NCBI GenBank assembly: GCA_963204815.1
Contig: CAUJHQ010000048.1
Location: forward strand, 45,157 to 109,156
Length of the DNA: 64,000 nt
Reading direction: 5' to 3'
Source: Pseudomonadota bacterium
GTDB taxonomy: Bacteria > Pseudomonadota > Gammaproteobacteria > Burkholderiales > Burkholderiaceae_C
Of this stretch, positions 9,321 to 18,070 are shown piece by piece. Position 1 is the first letter of the stretch, and every line of letters starts with the position of its first letter. The translations under genes were made by a program, and so were the position numbers. Below the pieces are notes generated by a model. The model saw only the letters and a list, made by a program, of their open reading frames with translations. It was not told the origin of the DNA and searched no databases.

Positions 9321-10893
9321 GGCCGCGCGCGAGCACCGCGTCGTCGTCGTCGGCGCCGGCATCGGCGGGCTCGTCAGCGCGCTGCTGCTCGCCCACCGCG
9401 GGCTCGACGTCACGCTGGTGGAGGCCGCGGCCACGCCGGGCGGCAAGATGCGCCAGCTGCACGTGGGCGGTGCGGCCATCGACGCCGGCCCCACCGTCTT
9501 CACGATGCGCTGGGTGTTCGAGCAGATCCTCGGTGCCGCCGACTTCTCGCTCGCCGACCTGCCGCGGCTGACGCCGCTGGACACGCTGGCGCGCCACGCC
9601 TGGCGCGGCCAGGCCGCCACGCTCGACCTGCACGCCAGCCAGGAGAAGAGCACCGAGGCCATCGGTGCCTTCGCCGGCGCCGCCGAGGCGCGCCGCTTCG
9701 TCACCTTCTGCGAGCAGGCGCGCCGCGTCTACCAGGCGCTCGAAGGCCCGTACATCCGCGCGCCGCGGCCGCAGCCGTACGCGATGGCCGGCGACCTCGG
9801 CCTGCGCGGCATGGCCGCATTGATGTCGCTGGGGCCGTTCGCGAGCCTGTGGCGCTCGCTCGGCCGCCACTTCCACGACCCCCGCCTGCGCCAGCTGTTC
9901 GCGCGCTACGCCACCTACTGCGGCGCGTCGCCCTGGCAGGCACCGGCGACGCTGATGCTGGTGGCGCAGGTCGAGATGGACGGCGTCTGGTCGGTCGACG
10001 GCGGCATGCACGCCGTGGCGCGCTGCTTCGCCGACCTGGCCGTGCGGCGCGGCGCGGTGCTGCGCTGCTCGAGCCCGGTCGAACGCATCCTCGTGCAGGG
10101 CGGCCGCGTGCGCGGCGTGCGGCTGGCCGGCGGCGAGGAACTCGCGGCCGACTCGGTGGTGTTCAACGGCGATCCGCAGGCGCTGGTGCAGGGGCTGCTG
10201 GGGCCGCAGGTCACGCACGCGGTGCCGCCGGTGCCGCCGGCGCGGCGCTCGCTGTCGGCGCTGACCTGGTCGATGCACGCCCCGACGGCGGGCTTCGAGC
10301 TCGCACGCCACAACGTCTTCTTCGACGACGACTACAAGTCCGAGTTCGACGACATCTTCCGCCGCCGGCGCCTGCCGCAGGCCGGCACCGTCTACGTCTG
10401 CGCACAGGACCGCGGCGCCGCCGCCGAGCCTGCCGCCGGCGCCCCCGAACGCCTGCTGTGCCTGGTGAATGCGCCGGCCGACGGCGACCGCCGCCCCTTC
10501 GACGCCCAGGAGACCGACCCATGCGAACGACAGAGCCTGGCGCTCCTGCGTGGCTGCGGCTTGCAGATCGACCCGACGCCGCAGGCGGTGCAGCGCACGA
10601 CGCCGGCGGACTTCAACCGCCTCTTCCCGGCCACCGGGGGGGCCTTGTACGGGCAGGCGACGCATGGCTGGATGGCGCCGTTCCGGCGGCCGGCCGCGAT
10701 CTGCCGGGTGCCGGGCCTGCTGCTGGCGGGCGGGGGCGTGCACCCGGGGCCGGGCGTGCCGATGGCGGCGCTGTCGGGCCAGCGGGCGGCCGTGACGCTG
10801 ATGGCGCACCTCGATTCGACCAGCCGGTCGCGGCGGGCGGCTATCTCTGGTGGTACGTCGACGCGATCAGCGACGACGGTCGCCACGCCTTGA
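9313..10893 (+). CDS. crtD: Carotenoid desaturase CrtD (hydroxyneurosporene/methoxyneurosporene dehydrogenase)
   Basis: VVVVGAGIGGLVSALLLAHRGLDVTLVEAAATPGGKMRQ; CrtI/CrtD family; C-terminal HPGPGVPMAALSGQ; the tail after about 10800 is non-homologous and overlaps crtC. Confidence 0.9.
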   Translation: MAEAAREHRVVVVGAGIGGLVSALLLAHRGLDVTLVEAAATPGGKMRQLHVGGAAIDAGPTVFTMRWVFEQILGAADFSLADLPRLTPLDTLARHAWRGQAATLDLHASQEKSTEAIGAFAGAAEARRFVTFCEQARRVYQALEGPYIRAPRPQPYAMAGDLGLRGMAALMSLGPFASLWRSLGRHFHDPRLRQLFARYATYCGASPWQAPATLMLVAQVEMDGVWSVDGGMHAVARCFADLAVRRGAVLRCSSPVERILVQGGRVRGVRLAGGEELAADSVVFNGDPQALVQGLLGPQVTHAVPPVPPARRSLSALTWSMHAPTAGFELARHNVFFDDDYKSEFDDIFRRRRLPQAGTVYVCAQDRGAAAEPAAGAPERLLCLVNAPADGDRRPFDAQETDPCERQSLALLRGCGLQIDPTPQAVQRTTPADFNRLFPATGGALYGQATHGWMAPFRRPAAICRVPGLLLAGGGVHPGPGVPMAALSGQRAAVTLMAHLDSTSRSRRAAISGGTSTRSATTVATP

Positions 10894-11741
10894 CCATCAT
10901 CGCGTTCGTGGGCAGCTGCTTCTCCCCCTACTACGCCTGGGCGCTCGGCCGGAACCCGGCCACCGCCGCGGAGAACCACTGCGCGGTCAACGTCGCGCTG
11001 TACGGCGACAGCGGCCGCCGCTGGACCATGACCGAGCGCAGCCGCCGCCACCTGCAGCGCAGCGCGCGCGAACTCGTCATCGGCCCCAGCCGCGTGCGCT
11101 GGGACGGCCGCTCGCTCGTCATCGACCTCGACGAGATCGGCGTCCCGATCCCGCAGCGCGTGCGCGGTCGCGTGCGCGTGTCGCCGCGCGGCTTGTCCAC
11201 CTTCAACACCGCGCTCGACGCCGCTGGCCACCACCGCTGGGGCCCGATCGCGCCGTGCGCGCGCGTCGAGGTCGAACTCAAGCAGCCGAACGCCCGCTGG
11301 AGCGGCGAGGCCTACCTCGACTCGAACGAGGGCGACGAGCCGATCCACACCCCCTTCGTCGAATGGGACTGGTCGCGTGCCGCGCTGAAGGACGGCAGCA
11401 CCGCCGTCATCTACGACGTGCGCGCCAAGCTCGGCGAAGACCGCGTGATCGCCCGCCGCTTCCGCCCCGACGGCAGCTCGGAAGCCTTCGTGCCGCCGCC
11501 GCGCCAGGCGTTGCCGCGCACCTTCTGGCGCATGCCGCGCACGATGCGCAGCGACGCCGGCGCGCCGCCCGCGCGCGTGGCGCAGACGCTGGAGGACACG
11601 CCGTTCTACGTGCGCTCGGTGCTCGAGTCCAGCCTGCTCGGCGAGCGAGTCACATCCGTGCACGAGACGCTGAGCGTGCCGCGCGTGGTGTCGCGCAGCA
11701 CGCGCTTCATGTTGCCGTGGCGCATGCCGCGGGTGCGTTGA
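10809..11741 (+). CDS. crtC: Carotenoid 1,2-hydratase CrtC (start codon not resolved)
   Basis: PRFDQPVAAGGYLWWYVDAISDDGRHALTIIAFVGSCFSPYYAWALGR...; no ATG/GTG/TTG in frame between 10521 and the TTG at about 10888. Confidence 0.85.
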   Translation, partial: PRFDQPVAAGGYLWWYVDAISDDGRHALTIIAFVGSCFSPYYAWALGRNPATAAENHCAVNVALYGDSGRRWTMTERSRRHLQRSARELVIGPSRVRWDGRSLVIDLDEIGVPIPQRVRGRVRVSPRGLSTFNTALDAAGHHRWGPIAPCARVEVELKQPNARWSGEAYLDSNEGDEPIHTPFVEWDWSRAALKDGSTAVIYDVRAKLGEDRVIARRFRPDGSSEAFVPPPRQALPRTFWRMPRTMRSDAGAPPARVAQTLEDTPFYVRSVLESSLLGERVTSVHETLSVPRVVSRSTRFMLPWRMPRVR

Positions 11742-11761
11742 CGACCGGAAAGCCGAAGGCC

Positions 11762-13210
11762 ATGAACCTGAACCGCGAAATGCTGCAACGCGTTGCCCGC
11801 CTGGCGCCGCGCTGGTTGCCGTTCGCGGACGCCGCGTCGCCCGAGATGCCGCTGCACCGGCTGCTGCGCCTGTCGCTGTTCCAGGTGTCGGTCGGCATGG
11901 CGCTGGTGCTGCTGGTGGGCACGCTGAACCGCGTGATGATCGTCGAGCTCGGCGTGCCGGCGTCGCTGGTGGCGGTGATGATCGCGCTGCCGGTGCTGTT
12001 CGCGCCGGTGCGGGCGCTGATCGGCTTCCGTTCCGACACCCACCAGTCGGCGCTCGGCTGGCGCCGCGTGCCCTTCATCTGGAAGGGCACGATGATCCAG
12101 TTCGGCGGCCTGGCCATCATGCCGTTCGCGCTGCTCGTGCTGTCGGGCGGCGGCAACGCGAACCAGTGGCCGGTGTGGATCGGCCAGCTCGGCGCCGGGC
12201 TCGCGTTCCTGCTCGTCGGCGCCGGCCTGCACATCACGCAGACGGCCGGCCTCGCGCTCGCCACCGACCTCACGAAGCCGGAGGCGCAGCCCAAGGTGGT
12301 CGGCCTGATGTACGTCTCCCAGCTGCTCGGCATGGGCGTGGCGGCGCTGGTGTTCGGCTGGCTGCTCGAGGACTTCAGTCCCGGCCGCCTGGTGCGCGTG
12401 ATCCAGGGCTCGGCGGTCGTCACGATCGCGCTCAACATCGTCGCGCTGTGGAAGCAGGAGACGCGCAACCCCGCGCGCACGCGCCGCGGCCAGCCGCAGC
12501 CCAGCTTCGCCGAGGCCTGGGCGCGCTTCCGCGAAGGCGAGCACGCGATGCGCCGCCTGGTGGCCGTGGGCCTGGGCACGATGGCCTTCGGCATGCAGGA
12601 CGTGCTGCTCGAACCCTACGGCGGCCAGGTGCTCGGCATGTCGGTCGGCGCGACCACGCAGCTCACCGCCACGCTTGCCATCGGGGGCCTGATCGGTTTC
12701 GGCTTCGCGTCGCACGTGCTGGGGCGCGGGGCCGACGCGTTCCGCATGTCGATCGCGGGCGTGCTGGTCGGCGTGCCGGCCTTCGCCATCGTCATCGCCT
12801 CGGCGCCGCTGGGCATGCCGGCGCTCTTCGCGTTCGGCGCCTGGCTCATCGGCATCGGCGGCGGCATCTTCGGCCATGGCACGCTGACGGCAACGATGCG
12901 GCTCGCGCCGCCGTCCCAGGTCGGCCTCGCGCTCGGCGCCTGGGGTGCCGTGCAGGCCACCGCGGCGGGCGTGGCGGTCGCCTTCGGCGGTGTCATGCGC
13001 GACCTCGTCAACACCTTCGCCGGCGGCGTGGCCGACGGCGCGCTGCACGCCGGGGCCACCGGCTATTCCGCCGTCTACGCGCTCGAGATCCTGCTGCTCG
13101 TCGCCACCGCGCTCGTCATGGCACCGCTGGTGCGCCGCTCGCCCCTCCCATTCCCCCAGAGCGCCCATGCCGATGCGCGCGCCACCCTTTCGCAAGAGGC
13201 CCTGAAATGA
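11762..13210 (+). CDS. pucC: PucC/LhaA/Bch2 (BCD) family MFS light-harvesting assembly protein, likely PucC
   Basis: MNLNREMLQRVARLAPRWLPFADAASPEMPLHRLLRLSLFQVSVGMALVLLVGTLNRVMIVELGVPASLVAVMIALP. Confidence 0.85.
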   Translation: MNLNREMLQRVARLAPRWLPFADAASPEMPLHRLLRLSLFQVSVGMALVLLVGTLNRVMIVELGVPASLVAVMIALPVLFAPVRALIGFRSDTHQSALGWRRVPFIWKGTMIQFGGLAIMPFALLVLSGGGNANQWPVWIGQLGAGLAFLLVGAGLHITQTAGLALATDLTKPEAQPKVVGLMYVSQLLGMGVAALVFGWLLEDFSPGRLVRVIQGSAVVTIALNIVALWKQETRNPARTRRGQPQPSFAEAWARFREGEHAMRRLVAVGLGTMAFGMQDVLLEPYGGQVLGMSVGATTQLTATLAIGGLIGFGFASHVLGRGADAFRMSIAGVLVGVPAFAIVIASAPLGMPALFAFGAWLIGIGGGIFGHGTLTATMRLAPPSQVGLALGAWGAVQATAAGVAVAFGGVMRDLVNTFAGGVADGALHAGATGYSAVYALEILLLVATALVMAPLVRRSPLPFPQSAHADARATLSQEALK

Positions 13211-13683
13211 TGAATCGCACCTTCTGGGGCACGCCCCACACCGAGACCGACATGAACGCCTTCGAGGCCGCGCTGCTGCACCGAGCGCCCGCCGTCGCCG
13301 CCGGCCAGTTCAGTGCCGCCGTCGCGGCCGACGATCTGCTCGAACGCGTCGTGCGGCGATCCGGCGCGCTGCTGCAGGCCGACGCGGTCTTCTCGATCGT
13401 GGCGTTGCTGTTCATCTACAAGTCGTCGACCGACGGGCTCGCCACCGTGCTCCTGCTGAACCGCTGGTCCTTCGGGCTCGCGGTGGCGGCGTGCGTGCTG
13501 CTGCTCACGAACCTGGGCCTCAGCTGGGCGCGCAAGGTCGGCGAAACCTACGCCGACCCGCGCGAGGCGTTCTCGTTCACGATGGACAGCTACCGCCGGC
13601 GCGCCTGGCGCTTCACGGTGTCGCTGTGGCTGTCGATCGCGGCCTTCGTGCTGATGCTGGTGGCGGTCTGGCAGTTGCCCTGA
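13207..13683 (+). CDS. Uncharacterised membrane protein, translationally coupled to pucC
   Basis: 158 aa; start overlaps the pucC stop (ATGA); several hydrophobic segments. Confidence 0.75.
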   Translation: MMNRTFWGTPHTETDMNAFEAALLHRAPAVAAGQFSAAVAADDLLERVVRRSGALLQADAVFSIVALLFIYKSSTDGLATVLLLNRWSFGLAVAACVLLLTNLGLSWARKVGETYADPREAFSFTMDSYRRRAWRFTVSLWLSIAAFVLMLVAVWQLP

Positions 13684-13706
13684 AACGGCACTTCCAGGCT
13701 TCGCTG

Positions 13707-13732
13707 AAAGGCCGGCACCTGCCGGCCTTTTT
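13707..13732 (+). terminator. Rho-independent terminator of the crtADC-pucC unit
   Basis: AAAGGCCGGC-acct-GCCGGCCTTTTT, perfect 10-bp stem followed by Ts. Confidence 0.9.
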
Positions 13733-13789
13733 CATGGGCGGCCTCGAACGGGGCCCGCCGCTTCGGCGCAGCGCCTCCTGAAACGAACC

Positions 13790-13820
13790 GGGGCCGGGAT
13801 CCTCGCGGATCACCGGCCCC
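13790..13820 (-). terminator. Hairpin terminator at the 3' end of pucBA
   Basis: GGGGCCGG(13790-13797)...CCGGCCCC(13813-13820) plus inner GGATC/GATCC; reads into a T-containing tract on the minus strand. Confidence 0.7.
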
Positions 13821-13850
13821 GTGCTTCTGGCGAACCAGAAGACGTCGAAG

Positions 13851-14069
13851 CTACTGCTTCAAGGGTGTCCCGGCCTGTGCGGTCACGGTGCTGGTGTCCA
13901 GCGCCGCGGCCTTCTTGGCCTTCATGCCACCTTCATGGTAGGCGGGCAGCCAGGTCGTGTGGGTGTACAGCATGTAGTGCACCATGAACGAGCTGACAGC
14001 CACGGCCGTCAGGAACAGGGGCACGCCGACCGTCGGCTTCACCACGCGCCAAATCTTGCCTTGGTTCAT
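13851..14069 (-). CDS. pucA: LH2 alpha polypeptide
   Basis: 72 aa MNQGKIWRVVKPTVGVPLFLTAVAVSSFMVHYMLYTHTTWLPAY... Confidence 0.93.
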   Translation of the reverse strand: MNQGKIWRVVKPTVGVPLFLTAVAVSSFMVHYMLYTHTTWLPAYHEGGMKAKKAAALDTSTVTAQAGTPLKQ

Positions 14070-14081
14070 TTGGTTTTCTCC

Positions 14082-14237
14082 TTAATGAAGCCAGGGCGAG
14101 TAGATGTACGCGAAGAAGTGCGCGAGCAGGGCGATCAGGCCGAACGTGCGGGTGCCGTCGACCAGTCCTTGCTGCAATTCTTCGGCTTCCGCCGTGGTCA
14201 AACCGGACGGCCAAACCCGATCGGGATCATTTGCCAT
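14082..14237 (-). CDS. pucB: LH2 beta polypeptide
   Basis: 51 aa MANDPDRVWPSGLTTAEAEELQQGLVDGTRTFGLIALLAHFFAYIYSPWLH; good SD AGGAG. Confidence 0.93.
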   Translation of the reverse strand: MANDPDRVWPSGLTTAEAEELQQGLVDGTRTFGLIALLAHFFAYIYSPWLH

Positions 14238-14308
14238 CTCGTATTCTCCTACTGTGACAATCCGTGCTGAACCCGCACGAGGGCTACTTGTGGCACGTTG
14301 CGCCACCT

Positions 14309-14335
14309 ATTTCCCTTCGGATCTGAAAGGGAAAT
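14309..14335 (-). promoter_or_regulatory. Inverted repeat upstream of pucBA
   Basis: ATTTCCCTT(14309-14317)/AAGGGAAAT(14327-14335), perfect 9-bp arms. Confidence 0.5.
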
Positions 14336-14439
14336 TCTCTTTGACCGACTGTAATCAGTCGGGTCGAATTCAATATGGTCTTCGTCAATGGAACGACATA
14401 TTCCAGACGAATATTCCGAGCCCAAACGGCAGCGCGCAT

Positions 14440-14589
14440 TCATTGCGAATTCCGTCCGCGCTCGCGTTGTGATTCGCGCCGGCGCCTCTCGCGTGCCAGG
14501 TCGCGCAATTGCCAGACCGCAAACCCCAGCACGACGCCGAACACGAGCACCAGCTCGACGAGGATGAAGGGCCAGTGGCCGTGGTCCAT
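14440..14589 (-). CDS. Candidate 49-aa single-TM protein between crtB and pucBA
   Basis: MDHGHWPFILVELVLVFGVVLGFAVWQLRDLARERRRRESQRERGRNSQ*; hydrophobic helix then basic tail; shorter than the ORF-track cutoff. Confidence 0.6.
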   Translation of the reverse strand: MDHGHWPFILVELVLVFGVVLGFAVWQLRDLARERRRRESQRERGRNSQ

Positions 14590-14595
14590 GGCGCG

Positions 14596-15642
14596 TCATC
14601 GGAAGGCGCGTTGCTGCGTGGCGCGGCGCTCCGTGAGCTCGATCATCCAGCCCACGCGGTCGTCGAAGCTGCGGCTGGCGGGCGCCTCGGGCGCCGGCGT
14701 GTCGACCGCGGCGTCGACGAGGAAACGCACCGCCGGCAGCACCGGCAGCGTGGCGCCGGCGTCGGCGGGCGCCACCAGGGCGGCGGTGCCGGCGCGCGCG
14801 ATCAACGCCAGCTTGCGACCTTTGCCCACCACCGCGCGCTGCGTGATGCTGTCGCAGCCGCGCCGTTCGAGCTCGCGGCCGATCTCCGCGTAGACCAACC
14901 GGGCGGCGTGGATGGCCGGGCGGCAGTCGCGGGGCAGCAGCGCCACGCCGTGCTCGGCGCGTGCATAGAGCGAGTCGGCCGCGGCGAGCAGGCGCTGCAC
15001 GACACCGGCGATGGCGGCGTCGAAGCGCGGCGCCGCGAGCCAGGCGTCGGCGTCGATGCCGGCTTCGGCGAGCCAGCGGCGCGGCAGGTAGAGGCGGCCG
15101 TTGCGGGCGTCCTCGCCGACGTCGCGGGCGATGTTGGTGAGCTGCATCGCGACGCCCAGGTCACAGGCGCGTGCCAGTGCGGCCTCGCCGCGCGCGCCCA
15201 TCACCAGCGCCATCATCGCGCCCACGGTGCCGGCGACGCGGGCGCCGTAGGCGTACACGTCGGACAGCGTCTCGTAGCAGCGGCCGGCAGCGTCCCAGAG
15301 GAAGCCTTCGAGCAGCGCGTCGAGCAGTTCGCGCGGGATGCGGTGGCGGTGCACCACGCAGGCGAGCGCGCGGTCGACGTCCACCTCGCGCGGCCGGCCG
15401 TCGTAGACGGCGTCGAGGCGCTGGCGCAGGCCGTGCATCGCGGCGGTGGCGTCGGTGCCGAGGTCGATCTCGTCGTCGGCCAGGCGGCAGAAGGCGTACA
15501 GCGCACTGGCCGGCGCGCGCACGCGTGCGGGCAGCAGCAGCGACGCGGCGAAGAAGGTCTTCGAGCCGCCGCGCATGAGCCGGCGGCAGGCCGCCAGGTC
15601 GTAGGGCGGCAGTGAGGCGGTGTCAGGCCAGTGCGTCGACAT
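14596..15642 (-). CDS. crtB: Phytoene synthase CrtB
   Basis: SKTFFAASLLLPARVRAPASALYAFCRLADDEID; squalene/phytoene synthase Asp-rich motifs. Confidence 0.95.
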   Translation of the reverse strand: MSTHWPDTASLPPYDLAACRRLMRGGSKTFFAASLLLPARVRAPASALYAFCRLADDEIDLGTDATAAMHGLRQRLDAVYDGRPREVDVDRALACVVHRHRIPRELLDALLEGFLWDAAGRCYETLSDVYAYGARVAGTVGAMMALVMGARGEAALARACDLGVAMQLTNIARDVGEDARNGRLYLPRRWLAEAGIDADAWLAAPRFDAAIAGVVQRLLAAADSLYARAEHGVALLPRDCRPAIHAARLVYAEIGRELERRGCDSITQRAVVGKGRKLALIARAGTAALVAPADAGATLPVLPAVRFLVDAAVDTPAPEAPASRSFDDRVGWMIELTERRATQQRAFR

Positions 15643-16465
15643 GGTCGCCTCCGTTGGGGGTTTCGCTCTTCAGGACGTTCTCGCGCCCGGCACCGTGCCG
15701 CACGCGCGCGGCGGCGCGGAGCGCCCAGCGCCACAGCGCCGTGGCATCCAGCGGCAGCACGAGCAGCCAGTGCTCGACGATCGCCAGCACCAGCAGCGTG
15801 GCGACGAGCAGTGCGCCGGCGAAGCGCGCGCTGCCGGGTGGCGCGGCCACCGCCTCGGCGATGACGAGCGCCGCCACCGCGGTGGCCAGCGTCACGGCCA
15901 GCGGGAACAGCCGGTTCATCGGCCGCCGGCGGAAGTAGCTGCCCAGGTACGCCAGATGCGGCGGCAGCAGCTCGATGCTGAGGTTGCGCACGCCGAGGAA
16001 GACGTTGAGCTTGGCGCTGATGCGCATCACCCACAGCACCGCGAAGGTGGCGGTGCCGACCTGGTTGGCTTCGCCCCAGGTGGCGGCGACGATGGCGGCG
16101 CCGGACGCCAGGATCGCGAGCTCGTGCCACAGCACGGCCCCGAAGGCCTGGTTGAAGCGAGTCCAGCCGCGCACGCCCTCGTCGGCGGCGCGCCGGCGCG
16201 GGCCGGTGACCCAGCCGGTGAGGAACGACAGCTCGTGCCAGCCCCACACCAGCAGCGCGCAGGTGAAGGCACAGTACGCGCCGGCCACGCTGGTCTGCGG
16301 CGCGGTGTGCACGAGGCCGACGTAGGCCCCCAGCGCAAGCAGCGTCGAGATCAGGTGGCTCCAGCGGAAGGTGGTGCGGGGCAGGCCGTCGAGCAGCAGC
16401 ACGATGCCGGTGGAGAACCACCAGACGAAGATCGCGAAGGCGATCGGGAGTGCGTACTCGAGCAT
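15623..16465 (-). CDS. puhE: Photosynthetic complex assembly protein PuhE
   Basis: 280-aa multi-TM protein MLEYALPIAFAIFVWWFSTGIVLLLDGLPRTTFRWSHLISTLLALGAYVGL; puh cluster context. Confidence 0.85.
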   Translation of the reverse strand: MLEYALPIAFAIFVWWFSTGIVLLLDGLPRTTFRWSHLISTLLALGAYVGLVHTAPQTSVAGAYCAFTCALLVWGWHELSFLTGWVTGPRRRAADEGVRGWTRFNQAFGAVLWHELAILASGAAIVAATWGEANQVGTATFAVLWVMRISAKLNVFLGVRNLSIELLPPHLAYLGSYFRRRPMNRLFPLAVTLATAVAALVIAEAVAAPPGSARFAGALLVATLLVLAIVEHWLLVLPLDATALWRWALRAAARVRHGAGRENVLKSETPNGGDHVDALA

Positions 16466-16490
16466 GGGCGTGCCGGGCGTCGCGTTCGGG

Positions 16491-17567
16491 TTACCAGGCC
16501 GGGGCCACGCGCACCTGCTCGGGCAGTGCGTGGCGCTTCACCGGCAGCAGGTACAGGCGGGCGAACGTGGCGGCGCCGGCCGCCGCGAGGCCGGCCTGGC
16601 GCAGCTTGCCGACGAGGCCGCCGCGCGCCTTGGCCGCTTCCATGCGCTGGGCCAGCTGGAACAGGCGGTCCATGCCGGCGCGGAAGGCCGGCGCGTCGGT
16701 GTCCAGCGAGATCGGGAAGACCTGCTTGGAGATCTCGGTCGTGATGTCGAAGACGCGGTAGTCGTAGGCGGTGGCGTCCAGGCCCATCGCCTGCTTCAGC
16801 ATCGGCCGCGTGTGGTCCCGCACGTACATCGTGGCGTACACCGCCAGCAGGAAGAAGCGGATCCACAGCGTGTTCGGGCCGCGCAGCAGGTGCGGGTGCG
16901 CGCGCATCATCAGCGCGAAGCTTTCGCCGTGGCGGAATTCGTCGTTGCACCAGCGCTCGAACCACTTGAAGATCGGGTGGAAGCGCTTCTCGGGGTGGCG
17001 CTCGAGCTGGCGGAAGATCGTGATGTAGCGCGCGTAGCCGATCTTCTCGGACAGGTAGGTCGCGTAGAAGATGTACTTCGGCTTGAAGTAGGTGTACTTC
17101 TTCGTGCGCTTCAGGTCGCCCAGGTCCAGGCCGAGGCCGAAGTCGCGCAGGCTCTGGTTGATGAAGCCGGCGTGGCGCGATTCGTCGCGCGCCATGTAGC
17201 GCATCAGCGCCTTGATGTCCGGGTTCTCGATGTTCTTCTGGATCTCGTTGTAGAGGATGCAGCCGGAGAACTCCGAGGTCACCGAGCTCACCAGGAAGTC
17301 GAGGAACTCCTGCCGCAGTTCGGGCGTCATGGCCTGCATCTGCGCGCGCGCCTCGTCGGCGAAGTCCGGCGTGCGCTGGAAGTGGTCGTGGTTGTTGTCG
17401 CCTTCGTACTCGGCCATCATCGCGTCCCACTCGGCGCGGATCGGGCCGACGTCGATGCGGTCCATCGCCTTGAAGTCCGTCGTGTAGAAGCGCGGCGTCA
17501 GCAGCGTCTGTTCCTTCGCCTTGGCGGCGGCGGCGTCGGGGCTGTCGATCGTGGTGGTCGCGAGCAT
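16491..17567 (-). CDS. acsF: Aerobic Mg-protoporphyrin IX monomethyl ester oxidative cyclase AcsF
   Basis: 358 aa; [44 protein letters not shown]; diiron motifs, DESRHAGF. Confidence 0.96.
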   Translation of the reverse strand: MLATTTIDSPDAAAAKAKEQTLLTPRFYTTDFKAMDRIDVGPIRAEWDAMMAEYEGDNNHDHFQRTPDFADEARAQMQAMTPELRQEFLDFLVSSVTSEFSGCILYNEIQKNIENPDIKALMRYMARDESRHAGFINQSLRDFGLGLDLGDLKRTKKYTYFKPKYIFYATYLSEKIGYARYITIFRQLERHPEKRFHPIFKWFERWCNDEFRHGESFALMMRAHPHLLRGPNTLWIRFFLLAVYATMYVRDHTRPMLKQAMGLDATAYDYRVFDITTEISKQVFPISLDTDAPAFRAGMDRLFQLAQRMEAAKARGGLVGKLRQAGLAAAGAATFARLYLLPVKRHALPEQVRVAPAW

Positions 17568-17587
17568 GACGTTTGTCTCCTGGCGGG

Positions 17588-18061
17588 TCAGCGCGCCGCG
17601 CCCTGCGGGGCGGCGCTGCGGTTCAAGGTGAGCAGCCGCGCGAACGTGGCGGCATTCGTGGGTCCGAACGATTCGAGGTCGATGCGCACGCCGGTGGCGG
17701 GGTCGTGCAGCGTCAGGCGGCCGTCGGCGCGCCCGATGAGCTCGAAGGCCGTCTCGGGGCCGAGGTCGCGCATGCGGCGTTCGCGCGTCAGGGCGCGCAG
17801 TGCGCCGCGCAGGAAGCCGGCTTCGCCCTGCACGCGCTCGACTTCGTGGCCGCTGCGGGCGTCGATCACGGCCACGCTGCCGTCGGCGCGGTCCTCGAAG
17901 CGCAGGCTGCGCGTGACGGCAGCACTGGCATCGGGCGCGTGGATCGAGACGCCGGACCAGCGCACCGCCGCCACCGCCAGCAGCGAGGCGAGCACCAGGC
18001 CGGCCATCGCGAACAGCAGGCCGTTGGGGATGGTTTCTTGGTGGTGGTGGGTGGCGCTCAT
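17588..18061 (-). CDS. puhC: Photosynthetic complex assembly protein PuhC
   Basis: 157 aa, one N-terminal [47 protein letters not shown]. Confidence 0.9.
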   Translation of the reverse strand: MSATHHHQETIPNGLLFAMAGLVLASLLAVAAVRWSGVSIHAPDASAAVTRSLRFEDRADGSVAVIDARSGHEVERVQGEAGFLRGALRALTRERRMRDLGPETAFELIGRADGRLTLHDPATGVRIDLESFGPTNAATFARLLTLNRSAAPQGAAR

Positions 18062-18070
18062 GGGGGCTCT

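Noticed and set aside
9849-10520. Extended N-terminus for crtC from far upstream in the same open frame
   Set aside because: Translation there is antiphase crtD and Arg/Ala/Gly-rich; conserved CrtC sequence begins only at about 10810.
10636-10642. G7 homopolymer in crtD as the site of a frameshift
   Set aside because: Conserved CrtD sequence continues in the same frame on both sides (LFPATGGALYGQATHGWMAPF...), so any shift must lie further 3' near 10800.
14238-14480. Canonical TGT-N12-ACA PpsR site upstream of pucBA
   Set aside because: Scanned by eye on both strands; only an N10 variant was found, so no canonical site is claimed.
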